Part shown: in pieces, positions 30,920 through 39,579 of the stretch
How positions within the stretch are numbered: the stretch's first letter is position 1
How the letters are laid out: each line of letters opens with the position of its first letter
Assembly: GCF_009765865.1 (NCBI RefSeq)
Contig: NZ_LMUQ01000084.1
Span: forward strand, 124,138-188,137
Origin: Acidisoma sp. L85
GTDB taxonomy: Bacteria > Pseudomonadota > Alphaproteobacteria > Acetobacterales > Acetobacteraceae
Direction of reading: 5' to 3'
Length of the DNA: 64,000 nucleotides
Program-made: the position numbers and the translations under genes
The notes under the pieces: model-generated
Told to the model about the DNA's origin: nothing
Seen by the model: only the letters and a program-made list of their open reading frames with translations
Database searches by the model: none

Positions 30920-31894
30920 TCACCGCTTGAGGGGCAGCCGGTCCATTGCCGCCTCGGTGGAGGCGAAATCGACGATGCCCGCATCCGAGCCGAGGCCGCC
31001 CGCGACGAGCGCTCCGCAGGTGCCTCCGAACCGAGCCGCGCGTTCGATATCCCAGCCGCGATGCAGCGCCGCGATGAGGCCGCCGGTGAAGGCATCGCCG
31101 CAGCCCGTCGTATCGACGACCTGGATGTCATGGGCGGACAGGCGGAAGGTGGTGTCGGGCGTGGAGACGAAACAGCCCTCGCCGCCCATGGTCAGCAGGC
31201 AGGTGTGGACGCCGAGATCGTGGAAGTAGCGCGCCGCATCCTCGGGGTCCTCGCGGCCGCAGAGGGCGGTGGCCTCCTCGATGCTGGGGGCGAAGTAATC
31301 GACGTATTGCATCGCTGGCGCGATCTTCTCCATCAGTGGCGCGGTCGCGAAAATGAGGTCGAAGGTGGTGATGCGGCCAGCGGCTTTGGCGGCGGCCAGC
31401 ATGGCGCGTGTGGGCTCGCCATCCATGGTCGTGAGCAGGCCATTGCCGCCCATATGGACGAATTTGGCGTCGAGCACGGTGGGGTAATCCGCCGGGGTGA
31501 TGTTGAGCACTTCCGACGCACCGCGCACATGCAGGCAAGGGCGCTCGCCATTTGGCCGCACGGCGAGGATGGAGGCGGCGGTATGCACGCCGGGATGACG
31601 CTGCATGGCGCTGATGTCGATGCCGAAGCCTTCCAGCGTCGAGAGGACGAAGCGGCCTTTCTCATCCTCTCCTACGGCACCGACCGCGAGCGCCTTCATG
31701 CCGAGCTTCGCGCAGTCGATGATGGTGCCGCCGGCGGTGCCCGCCACCGTCAGGCGGATTTCCTCGATGAAGTCGGCATTGCCGCCCGAGGGAATGCCGC
31801 GCACCGGCCGGCCCAGCACGTCGATGCAGTAGAGTCCGACGACGCTGATGTCATGCTTGGGAGCGGGCGAGGCTGCGGACATTGTGGCGCTCAT
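30920..31894 (-). CDS. PfkB family carbohydrate kinase
   Basis: Ribokinase/PfkB fold kinase of 324 residues. It has a GTAGGTIIDCAKLG substrate block, GAVGEDEKGRF and the C-terminal DTTGCGDAFTGGLIAAL motif carrying the catalytic Asp and anion hole; GCGD replaces the commoner GAGD. It phosphorylates a sugar or polyol, using ATP. It lies between the SDR and ALDH genes of the same strand, so it probably phosphorylates the imported compound or its oxidised product before aldol cleavage. The specific sugar is not decidable. Confidence 0.85.
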   Translation of the reverse strand: MSATMSAASPAPKHDISVVGLYCIDVLGRPVRGIPSGGNADFIEEIRLTVAGTAGGTIIDCAKLGMKALAVGAVGEDEKGRFVLSTLEGFGIDISAMQRHPGVHTAASILAVRPNGERPCLHVRGASEVLNITPADYPTVLDAKFVHMGGNGLLTTMDGEPTRAMLAAAKAAGRITTFDLIFATAPLMEKIAPAMQYVDYFAPSIEEATALCGREDPEDAARYFHDLGVHTCLLTMGGEGCFVSTPDTTFRLSAHDIQVVDTTGCGDAFTGGLIAALHRGWDIERAARFGGTCGALVAGGLGSDAGIVDFASTEAAMDRLPLKR

Positions 31895-31944
31895 CTCTCG
31901 TGTTTGGGTCTATGCCGGGCGCTTAGAGCGGGGTGTTTTCGGTT

Positions 31945-32070
31945 CGAATCGAGCCCATTCCACTACGTCATGCTCGGCGAAGGCCGAGCATTCACGCCTT
32001 GCTTCCTCCAAGAAGAAGGCGTGGATGGCACGCCTTCGCGTGCCATGACGAAGCTCTGGGGCGCGGCTCA
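31945..32070 (+). repeat. dispersed three-arm palindromic element, copy B
   Basis: Reference copy. Core 31966-32050: arm 1 ATGCTCGGC (31970-31978) with GCCGAGCAT (31983-31991); arm 2 CACGCCTT (31993-32000) with AAGGCGTG (32016-32023); arm 3 ATGGCACGC (32025-32033) with GCGTGCCAT (32038-32046). CGTC and GACG close the core. Ends are CGAATCG and CGGCTCA, imperfect inverted repeats. It lies in the gap between the SDR and PfkB genes, inside the catabolic run. Confidence 0.85.
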
Positions 32071-32106
32071 ATTCTTTTCGTCGCGGTTCAGCCGAAGACA
32101 TCACGC

Positions 32107-32865
32107 TCAGGTGATCGTGTAGCCGCCATCGATCACCATGTTCTCGCCGTTGATCATGCCGGCGGCGCCGCTCACCAGATACAGCACCGCATGGGCGATT
32201 TCCTCCGGCTCGCCGAAACGCTGCACCGGGATTTTGGCGCGGAACGCATCGCCGCGTTCGCCGGTCCAGACCAGGCGGCCCATGTCGGTGTTGATGACGG
32301 TGGGGGAGATGGTGTTGCAGGTGATGCCGAAAGGTCCCCATTCCAGCGCGAGAACCTTGGTCATGCCGATGACGCCAGCCTTGCTGGCGGCATAGGCGAC
32401 GTGGTCGTAGAGCGCGACCAGCGCCGCCTGGCTGGCGAGGCTGACGATGCGGCCGTATTTGCGCTCGATCATGTGCTTGCCGACCGCCTGCGAGAACAGG
32501 AAGGTGGGACGCAGGTTGATGCTCATGGTGGTGTCCCAGAGCTCGGTCGTGGTCTCCAGCGCCGGGGCGGTGAGGCCGACGCCAACATTGTTGAGCAGGA
32601 TGTCGATGCGGCCGGTGCGCTGGATGATGCTCTCGACGCCGGCACGGACCTTTGACTCATCCCGCACATCGATCGCGAGGCCGAAGCTGTCATTGCCGAG
32701 CGCCGAGGCGATCGAGCCCACGTCGGGATTCTGGTCGACGATGACGACGCGCGCGCCTTGCTCGGCGAGCAGGCTGGCAATCGCGTGACCGATGCCGCGC
32801 GCGCCGCCGGTGACGAGGGCGACCTGGCCCGTAAGGTCATAGGCTTTTTGCAGGCTGGTGCTCAT
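32107..32865 (-). CDS. short-chain dehydrogenase/reductase
   Basis: Classical SDR of 252 residues with the NAD(P) motif TGGARGIG (near 18-25), the NNVG motif, catalytic Ser in SLASQAALVAL and YAASK (catalytic Tyr and Lys), and a C-terminal GGYTIT end. Overall blocks resemble polyol dehydrogenases such as D-threitol dehydrogenase, which fits a polyol or sugar operon, but the substrate is inferred. It follows permease 2 by 25 bases and precedes the PfkB kinase, with a dispersed repeat between. Confidence 0.87.
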   Translation of the reverse strand: MSTSLQKAYDLTGQVALVTGGARGIGHAIASLLAEQGARVVIVDQNPDVGSIASALGNDSFGLAIDVRDESKVRAGVESIIQRTGRIDILLNNVGVGLTAPALETTTELWDTTMSINLRPTFLFSQAVGKHMIERKYGRIVSLASQAALVALYDHVAYAASKAGVIGMTKVLALEWGPFGITCNTISPTVINTDMGRLVWTGERGDAFRAKIPVQRFGEPEEIAHAVLYLVSGAAGMINGENMVIDGGYTIT

Positions 32866-32890
32866 GGCGAGGATTCCTCGATCGTGACGA

Positions 32891-33766
32891 TTATTTGCCG
32901 CCGGCGAAGGCGTGCAGGCCGCTCAGCAAGGCGCGGTGGAAGATGATCGCGATCAGCACGGTCGGCAATGACAGCAGCAGCCCGGCCGCCGCCATGTGTC
33001 CATATTCCGGGTTCATGCCATTGGCGAGGAAGCCCGCGACCTGCACCGGGAAGGTGATGTTGCTGGAGGTGATGACGAAGGCGATGAAGAACTCGTTCCA
33101 CGTCAGGATCGTCACCAGCAGACCGGCGGCGGCGATCGAGGCGCGGGTCATCGGCAGGATGATATGCCAGAAGGCGCCCCAGCGCGTGCAGCCGTCGATA
33201 CGCGCGGCTTCCTCCGCATCCTCCGGCAGGCCGCGCAGATAGGCGAGCATGATCCAGCTCGTCAGCGGCAGGTTGATGGCGATGTAGAGCAGCATGAGCC
33301 CGAGCTCGTTGTTGAGCAGATGGACCCGCAGGAAGATGAAGTAGAAGGGCATGATGAGGGCGGCCGGCGGCATCATGCGCGTCGAGATGATCCAGCTTTC
33401 GAGCTGACGGTTGAAGCGCGTGCGGAAGCGCGACAGGGCATAGGCCATCAGCGGCCCAAAGATGACGGAGAACAGCACCGAGACGGCGACCACGCGGATG
33501 CTGCGATAGATCGCGGCGTGATCCAGGTTGTTCAGAACCCAGTCGATATTCTCCATGGTCGGCGGGCTGGGAAACCACACCGGCATCTCGGACTGGATCT
33601 GGACCTTGAACTTGAAGGTGGTGTTGACCAGCCAATAGAGCGGCAGCATCCAGACGCCGAGAAACAGCGCGAGCGCGATGCGGCCGATAATCGTCGTGAG
33701 CGTGCCGCGCCGGAAGCGCGGACGGCGCGCGGCGGTGGGCATACCGAGCGGAAGCGCCGCGCTCAT
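32891..33766 (-). CDS. carbohydrate ABC transporter permease 2 (CUT1, MalG-like)
   Basis: A 291-residue inner-membrane permease with about six hydrophobic segments and the EAA motif (LPEDAEEAARIDGCTRWGAFW) that contacts the ATPase. It belongs to the MalG group of CUT1 importers. The ATG at 33766 overlaps the stop of permease 1 (ATGA), so the two are translationally coupled. A longer open frame extends upstream but is out of frame with permease 1 and is a shadow. It pairs with the solute-binding protein at 34761. Confidence 0.93.
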   Translation of the reverse strand: MSAALPLGMPTAARRPRFRRGTLTTIIGRIALALFLGVWMLPLYWLVNTTFKFKVQIQSEMPVWFPSPPTMENIDWVLNNLDHAAIYRSIRVVAVSVLFSVIFGPLMAYALSRFRTRFNRQLESWIISTRMMPPAALIMPFYFIFLRVHLLNNELGLMLLYIAINLPLTSWIMLAYLRGLPEDAEEAARIDGCTRWGAFWHIILPMTRASIAAAGLLVTILTWNEFFIAFVITSSNITFPVQVAGFLANGMNPEYGHMAAAGLLLSLPTVLIAIIFHRALLSGLHAFAGGK

Positions 33767-34707
33767 TGATACACCTGCACGTCCCACTTCGCGACCTTGA
33801 GCCAGACCGCGGTGCTGATAAGGCCTAGGATCAGGGTGATGACACCGGCGGCGGCCGCGACCGAGACCTGGCTGCTCTCCGAAATGCCGATCTTGTAGAT
33901 GTAGAGCGAAAGATCGACCGTTGCATTGCCCGGGCCGCCGTTGGTCAGCAATTCGGTGGCCGCGAAGACCTGGCTGCACAGGATGAACTCGAAGATCGCG
34001 GCCACGGCGAGCAGCGGGCGCAGCAGCGGCAGATGGATGTGCCACAGCGCGCGCCAGAAACTCGCGCCGTCGATCATGGCGGCTTCGATGGGCTCGATCG
34101 GCAGGCTTTTGATGCCGCCCAGCAGCAGGATCACGGCGAGCGGCGACCATTGCCAGGTTTGCACGAAGATGATGGTCAGCAGCGCGCCGAGCGAGGTGCC
34201 GGTGGGGGCGATGAGCGCGCCGGTCAGGAAGGCGACGATCTGCGGCACCGGACCATACAGCGGATCGAGCATGAGGCTGAAAACCAGCGCCATGGCGACC
34301 GGGGACACGGCGAGCGGGATCAGCACGAGGACCGTCACCAGCCCATCCAGGCGGCCCGCGAAAAGGTGGATGAGATAGGCGATGACCAGGCCGATGACGA
34401 TGGCGGCGGCGGTCGAGCCGAAGGAGACGATGAGAGTGATGAGCAGCGCATGCTGGCCGACGGGGCTGCCCAGGACCTGAGCGTAATTCGCCAGGCCGAC
34501 GAAATGGACCTTGTTGTTGGGCAACGAGATGTCGACGTTGATGAAGGATAGATAGAGGGCATAGAGGAAGGGCGGCAGCGACAGCACGGCAAGCAGGAGA
34601 AACCCCGGCAAAGGCACGAGCCACGGGCTGCGCAGCCACGAACGGCGCCGTGGTGCCAAGCGCGGCGAGCTTCCGATGGCGATGCCTCCTGTTGCCGTCA
34701 TCCGCAT
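33763..34707 (-). CDS. carbohydrate ABC transporter permease 1 (CUT1, MalF/UgpA-like)
   Basis: A 314-residue MalF/UgpA-type permease. It begins with a short basic cytosolic stretch, then WLVPLPGFLLLAVLSLPPFLYALYLS as the first membrane segment, and carries the EAA motif IEPIEAAMIDGASFWRALWHIHLP. The conserved TNGGPGNATVDLSLYIYK block is typical of the group. It overlaps permease 2 by four bases and follows the solute-binding protein gene by 53 bases. No ATPase subunit gene is in the run. Confidence 0.93.
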   Translation of the reverse strand: MRMTATGGIAIGSSPRLAPRRRSWLRSPWLVPLPGFLLLAVLSLPPFLYALYLSFINVDISLPNNKVHFVGLANYAQVLGSPVGQHALLITLIVSFGSTAAAIVIGLVIAYLIHLFAGRLDGLVTVLVLIPLAVSPVAMALVFSLMLDPLYGPVPQIVAFLTGALIAPTGTSLGALLTIIFVQTWQWSPLAVILLLGGIKSLPIEPIEAAMIDGASFWRALWHIHLPLLRPLLAVAAIFEFILCSQVFAATELLTNGGPGNATVDLSLYIYKIGISESSQVSVAAAAGVITLILGLISTAVWLKVAKWDVQVYQ

Positions 34708-34760
34708 TCCTTCTAGATCAAGGCCTGGCCGATGACCGGCCGAGCCTTTTCAGCATGCGA

Positions 34761-36131
34761 TCAGTTGCTGGGAAACAGCTCCTCGTATTGGCGCGGCGTA
34801 TTGAGCACGCCTTCCGTCTTGAAGCGGTCGGAGACTTCGGCGGCGGCGGCGTCGAGAGCATCCTTCGCCGTGGTGCTGCCGGTGAAGACGCTTTCGATAT
34901 GGGCGCCGATGATGTCACCCATTTCGCGCCATTGCGGGATCATCGGACGGTAATTCGTCTTGGTGATCTTCTGCCCTTCCGACACCGCTTCGATATAGGC
35001 GGGATCGAGCTTGCTTTTCAGCAGCGCGGATTGGTTGACCGATTTGCGGTCCTCGTTGCCGATGCCTTGCGCCGTGCGGGCGAATTCCATCTGCTGCGAG
35101 GTCGCCCATTGCAGGAAGTCGCTGGTGGCGGTGAAAGCCTTGCTGGACGGATCGACGCTGGCGGCGACCGCGAGGCCGATCGCGTAATTGGCCGGGTAGG
35201 CGCCCTTCGGACCGGCGGGCACAACGGCATAGCCGACATTGCCGACGACGTTGGACTGCTTCGGATCGTTGAAGGTCGGGTAGAAGGCTGTGCTTTCCAC
35301 CGTCATCGCCACGCGGCCGGCGGCGAAGGAGGAGGACACTTGCGGCCAGCCCCAGGTGCCGGAGCCCGGCGGGCCGGCATCATGGATGATCTTGGCGTAA
35401 TGTTCGGTGCCTTCGATCGCTTCCGGGCTATTGAAGACCGGCTGCATCTGCGGGCCGAGGAAGTCGCCGCCATAGCTGCGCAGCCACTCGGTCCAGGTAT
35501 AGACATTCATGCCCTCGCCACGCAGGCCGCGCAGCGCGATGCCATAGGTGCGGGGCGCGTTCTTGAGTTTCACGGCTGCATCTTCGAGTTCCGCGATCGT
35601 CTTGGGCACCGCGATGTTTTTCGCGGCAAGGAGATCCTTGCGGTAGTACAGGATCGTGACCTCGGAATAGATTGGCAGGCCGCTCAATTTGCCCTGCCAG
35701 GAATAGGCGGATTTCAGGCTGTCGAAGAGGTCGTCGATCTTATAGGCAGGCTTAATGACGCTATCGAGCGGCTGCACCCATTTGTTCGACGCGAAAAGCG
35801 GAATGTAGTTGTCGTCGAGGCAATAGAGCTGGAAGCCACCGGCCTTGTTCGCGGCATCCGCGACGATGTGGCTGCGCAGATCGTTCTCGGGGTAGTCGGT
35901 GAAGTTGATCTTGGCGCCGGTATATTGCTCGAACAGCGCCTTGTGGCTCTCGATGAAGTCCATGGCCGGCAGATGGCGGCAGGCGACATTGATGGTGACG
36001 CCCGAGAAGGCGTTGGCCTGGGCGAAGTCGGGCAGCGAGGACTTCACCGCGGCCTCATAATCCTGGGCATACGCGGCGGCCGGGAGCAGCATCAGCGAGA
36101 AGGCGAAGGCGGGAAGGCTAGTGTATTTCAT
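34761..36131 (-). CDS. ABC transporter solute-binding protein (family 1, sugar)
   Basis: A 456-residue periplasmic binding protein. The ATG at 36131 gives a clean signal peptide (MKYTSLPAFAFSLMLLPAAAYA) with predicted cleavage after AYA. The body has the family-1 extracellular solute-binding features: LPIYSEVTILYYRKDLL, FAAGRVAMTVES and the late FTATSDFLQWATS block. It delivers a carbohydrate or polyol to the two permeases downstream. The open frame begins 47 codons earlier but that start lacks signal-peptide logic. The ligand is not known. Confidence 0.93.
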   Translation of the reverse strand: MKYTSLPAFAFSLMLLPAAAYAQDYEAAVKSSLPDFAQANAFSGVTINVACRHLPAMDFIESHKALFEQYTGAKINFTDYPENDLRSHIVADAANKAGGFQLYCLDDNYIPLFASNKWVQPLDSVIKPAYKIDDLFDSLKSAYSWQGKLSGLPIYSEVTILYYRKDLLAAKNIAVPKTIAELEDAAVKLKNAPRTYGIALRGLRGEGMNVYTWTEWLRSYGGDFLGPQMQPVFNSPEAIEGTEHYAKIIHDAGPPGSGTWGWPQVSSSFAAGRVAMTVESTAFYPTFNDPKQSNVVGNVGYAVVPAGPKGAYPANYAIGLAVAASVDPSSKAFTATSDFLQWATSQQMEFARTAQGIGNEDRKSVNQSALLKSKLDPAYIEAVSEGQKITKTNYRPMIPQWREMGDIIGAHIESVFTGSTTAKDALDAAAAEVSDRFKTEGVLNTPRQYEELFPSN

Positions 36132-36174
36132 GGAAGTCTCCCCTGGATTGTTGTTGCTTTTGGTTGGAACGAAC

Positions 36175-38232
36175 TCAGCGCAGCATGGCGGCGACATTGC
36201 CGCCATCGACGGTGATGATATTGCCGGTGGTTTTAGCGAGCAGCGCGGAAGCGACGAAGGCTTGCGCCACATCCTCGGCGGTGACTTCAGTACGCAGCAG
36301 ATTGCCGGCCATGTAATCCTCGGGCGTGAGGCCGCGGGCGGCGGAGCGTTCGGCGATCATCTGTGGCGAGAGCAGGCCGGAACGGATGCGATCCGCATTC
36401 ACCGCATTCACGCGAATGCCCTCGGCGCCATGCTCCAGGGCGTATTGCCGCACAAGGGCAAGAAGCGCCGCTTTGGAGGTGCCGTAGGCGCCGAAATTCG
36501 CGCCGGGATTGACCGCCTGTTTCGAGACGTTGAAGAGCAGGACGCCGCCCATGCCTTGCTGACGGAATACGCGGACGGCTTCTCGGGCGATGTTTTGATG
36601 GCCGAAGAAGTTCAGCTCGAAGCTTTCGCGCAGAACGGCGTCATCCATATCCGCCATCGATCCGGCATGGGCGGCGCCGGCATTCGAGACGACGATGTCG
36701 ATGCCACCGAAAGTCGCCGCGATTTCGGCGATCGCGTTTTTCACCGAGGCCGGGTCTGTTACATCGCAACCGATCGCCAAAGCGCGGCCGCCGATCGCGT
36801 CGCGCGTGGTTTTCGCGCGCGCGGCGTCCAGGTCGAGGATGGCGAGTTCGGCGCCTTCCGCCGCGAAAGCGCGCGCCGTCGCGGCACCGATCGCACCGCC
36901 ACCGCCGGTGACGAGAACGACATGACGCGCGAGGCGTTTCTCGCTGCCCTTGCCGAGCTTGGCCTGTTCGAGCGACCAGTATTCCATCTCGAAATGGTCG
37001 GCGGCGGTGATCGATTCGAAAGTGCCGACGGTCTCCGCGTCCAGCACCGCGTCGATCCAGGCTTCCGCGACATCGGCGGAGATGACGGCCTCAGCGGCGC
37101 TTTTCCCGACGCCGATGATGCCGAAGCCCGGAACCACGAAAACGCGCGGTAGGGGATCGAGCGGCTTCTTGATGCCGCCGACGCGCGCATTGTGTTCGGC
37201 GAAGTAGCGTTGATACGCGTCGGTGAATTCGTGCAGCGCGACGGTTGCGGCTTCGCGCCACTGATCGTCATTGGGAATCGGCGCGGGCAGGAAGGCCGGC
37301 GCGGATTTGATGCGGATGACCTGTTCGGGCGTCGCGACGCCGCGCGTGCCGTAATCGCGCAATCCCTGGCCGTTGACGAAACGCAAAATGCGATCGCTGG
37401 ATCGGCGAGATAACAGCCAGCGCGTCGGCGCGACACCGCGAGCGGATTCCGCGATGACGCCGCGCAAGACAGGGAGAATTGCCTCGGAACCGGCGACTTC
37501 GGCGGGCAGGTTCACCGGATGGAAGCCGGCATTGTCCTGGCCCTGCTCGGCGACATAACGCTCCATCAGCGTGACCATTTCGATCATCAGCTCATAGGCG
37601 CCGCGCGCGGTTTCCGCGAAGGTGAAGATGCCGTGCTTGGCGAGCAGCAGACCCTCGACCCTGGGGTCGCGCTCATAGACCTCGGCGGCGAGTTTCGCGA
37701 GCTGGAAACCCGGCATGATGTAGGGCACGAAACCACAGCGGCCGCCGAAAATCTTTTGGCAAACGGCCTCCGCGTCAGGCAAAGCGGCTATGGCGGTCGA
37801 GGTGATCGAATGCGTGTGGTCGATGAACTTATGCGGCAGGTAGGCGTGGAGAAGCGTCTCGACCGAGGGGTTGGGCGCATTGGTGTCGAGCAGATTCTGA
37901 CGCTGGGCATTCACCATGTCCTCATCGGACAAAGCGGAAAGGGTGCGCAGTTTCGCGAGCGGTTGCATGCGAACGGCGGGATGGCCGTCCGGCTCGATCA
38001 CCGCGAGGTCGCGCCCGCTGCCTTTGACACAGAGCACATCGACGGGCTCGCCGAACAAATTCGGCACGCTCGTCTTCACCGAGGTATTGCCGCCACCATG
38101 CATGACGAGGCGGGGCACGCCACCGAGCAGGCGCGAGCTATAGGTGCGAAGGGCGAGATCCTCATTGACACCAAGCGCCGCATAGCGCTCGACGCAAAGC
38201 CGCGCATCATCTTCGGACCAGAGACTGTCCAT
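36175..38232 (-). CDS. bifunctional class II aldolase / short-chain dehydrogenase
   Basis: A 685-residue fusion. The N-terminal part (about 1-400) is a class II aldolase/adducin domain with HGGGNTSVKT and metal-binding histidines in HKFIDHTHSI; the C-terminal part is an SDR with VTGGGGAIGAATA, SNAG and YGTSKAA (catalytic Tyr and Lys). This architecture is the RhaD/RhaE-like rhamnulose-1-phosphate aldolase/dehydrogenase family, which cleaves a ketose phosphate and handles the aldehyde product. I use the ATG at 38232 (MDSLWSEDD). It heads the catabolic run and is divergent from its regulator. The rhamnose link is family-based; no isomerase gene is nearby. Confidence 0.9.
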   Translation of the reverse strand: MDSLWSEDDARLCVERYAALGVNEDLALRTYSSRLLGGVPRLVMHGGGNTSVKTSVPNLFGEPVDVLCVKGSGRDLAVIEPDGHPAVRMQPLAKLRTLSALSDEDMVNAQRQNLLDTNAPNPSVETLLHAYLPHKFIDHTHSITSTAIAALPDAEAVCQKIFGGRCGFVPYIMPGFQLAKLAAEVYERDPRVEGLLLAKHGIFTFAETARGAYELMIEMVTLMERYVAEQGQDNAGFHPVNLPAEVAGSEAILPVLRGVIAESARGVAPTRWLLSRRSSDRILRFVNGQGLRDYGTRGVATPEQVIRIKSAPAFLPAPIPNDDQWREAATVALHEFTDAYQRYFAEHNARVGGIKKPLDPLPRVFVVPGFGIIGVGKSAAEAVISADVAEAWIDAVLDAETVGTFESITAADHFEMEYWSLEQAKLGKGSEKRLARHVVLVTGGGGAIGAATARAFAAEGAELAILDLDAARAKTTRDAIGGRALAIGCDVTDPASVKNAIAEIAATFGGIDIVVSNAGAAHAGSMADMDDAVLRESFELNFFGHQNIAREAVRVFRQQGMGGVLLFNVSKQAVNPGANFGAYGTSKAALLALVRQYALEHGAEGIRVNAVNADRIRSGLLSPQMIAERSAARGLTPEDYMAGNLLRTEVTAEDVAQAFVASALLAKTTGNIITVDGGNVAAMLR

Positions 38233-38347
38233 TTTCCCCCGCGCGGCCGATGTGCAGGAACCTTTTGGGCCTGCCGTTGAAACTACCTGTAGATCGCGGC
38301 GAAAACAGATGTCAAATGCTAATGGCAAACGTCCGGGGAGCTTGCGG

Positions 38348-39409
38348 ATGGCGGGTCGAGGGGTAGTCGCCGAAGCGCGGGTCGAAGCGGTTCCGCGAAT
38401 GCGACGGGATGCGCTGGCCCCTCCAACCGAGTTTGGCGGCGATCCGGTGATCTGGGCGGCCTGGCTTTACTATGAAGAGGGGATGACGCAGGAAGAGATC
38501 GCGCGGCAGCTCGGAGTGTCGCGTGGCAGCGTCGTAAACCTGCTGCAGGAGTCACGAGATTCCGGAATCGTCACGATCTCTGTTGCGGCGCACCATTTGC
38601 GCTCGGTCAGTTTGGCGCGACAGATTTCCGAGCGTTTTGGGTTGCCCGAATGTCTCGTCATTCCCGATGATGGCGGCCGCACGCCGGAGCACGAGCGCGT
38701 TGGACGGGCAGCCGCGCGGCTGCTGGTGGAACGTTTGCAGCCGGATGACGTGCTGGGCGTTTCATGGGGCCGCACGGTTTTGGCTCTGTCACAGGCGGTG
38801 CCGGCGCGGGCGCTGCCTTCGGTTTCGGTCGTGCAGATCACCGGCAGCGCGATCGGCACCTATGGTTTTTCCGCCGAGCTTTGCGCCTCCAACATCGCCA
38901 ATCGCATTGGTGCGCGGTGCGTCTATCTGCATGCGCCTGGGATCGTCTCGCATCGTGACGTGAAGCGCATGCTGATGCGGGAGCCCGCATTGATCGAGCA
39001 GTTCCGCATTCTGCGCAGCTGCAACAAGATCATCTTCGGCGTGGGCAGTGTGGCCGCCTCCAGCACCGCCTTCGACACGGGTTTTCTGACGGCGGCGGAG
39101 GGGGCGCCCTATCTGGCACAAGGCGCGGTCGCGGTGCTCGCGGGGCGTTTTCTCGATGCGGAGGGTCGGCCGCTTGCAGGGGAGCTGGATGGCCGGATGA
39201 TCGGCATGACGGTGCCCGAGATCGCGCGGATCCCGGAGAAGATCTGCATCGCGGGCGGCCCGGATAAAGCGGCGCCAATTCGTGCGCTGTTGGTTGGGGG
39301 TTACGTCACGACGCTGGTGACTGACGAAACGACGGCGCGGTTGGTGCTTGCTTTGCCAGCAACGGAGACGCGCCGTTCCGGCAAGCGGCGGGCGGTGGTG
39401 TTGGGGTGA
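38348..39409 (+). CDS. SorC-family transcriptional regulator
   Basis: A sugar-responsive repressor or activator of about 354 residues. An N-terminal HTH (WLYYEEGMTQEEIARQLGVSRGSVVNLLQ) is followed by a DeoR/SorC-type effector-binding domain with GLPECLVIPDD, LGVSWGRTVLAL and VVQITGSAIG. The start is uncertain: ATG at 38348 has GGGGAG seven bases upstream, while ATG at 38309 would give 13 more residues without a clear SD. It is divergent from the aldolase gene across a gap of 115 bases that should hold the shared operator, so it most likely controls that run in response to a phosphorylated sugar. Confidence 0.88.
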   Translation: MAGRGVVAEARVEAVPRMRRDALAPPTEFGGDPVIWAAWLYYEEGMTQEEIARQLGVSRGSVVNLLQESRDSGIVTISVAAHHLRSVSLARQISERFGLPECLVIPDDGGRTPEHERVGRAAARLLVERLQPDDVLGVSWGRTVLALSQAVPARALPSVSVVQITGSAIGTYGFSAELCASNIANRIGARCVYLHAPGIVSHRDVKRMLMREPALIEQFRILRSCNKIIFGVGSVAASSTAFDTGFLTAAEGAPYLAQGAVAVLAGRFLDAEGRPLAGELDGRMIGMTVPEIARIPEKICIAGGPDKAAPIRALLVGGYVTTLVTDETTARLVLALPATETRRSGKRRAVVLG

Positions 39410-39438
39410 ATGTGGACTGGAGCGTGGTGTCTCTAGTC

Positions 39439-39567
39439 GGAACCGTTCTCACTTCACAACGTCATGCTCGGCGTAGGCCGAGCATCCACGCCTTTTCTTG
39501 CGTGACGGAGGCAAGGCGTGGATGGCACGCCTTCGCGTGCCATGACGGATCTTGGGGTGCCGTTGAG
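39439..39567 (+). repeat. dispersed three-arm palindromic element, copy C
   Basis: Same orientation as copy B. Core 39460-39547 from CGTCAT to ATGACG, with arm 1 ATGCTCGGC/GCCGAGCAT (loop GTAG), arm 2 CCACGCCTT/AAGGCGTGG and arm 3 ATGGCACGC/GCGTGCCAT. The outer ends GGAACCG and CGTTGAG are degenerate. It sits between two convergent genes, the SorC regulator and kdgK. Confidence 0.8.
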
Positions 39568-39579
39568 TATTGGATCGCC

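Noticed and set aside
32891-34639. Single 582-residue permease fusion
   Set aside because: The upstream part is out of frame with the real permease 1; two separate coupled permeases explain all motifs.
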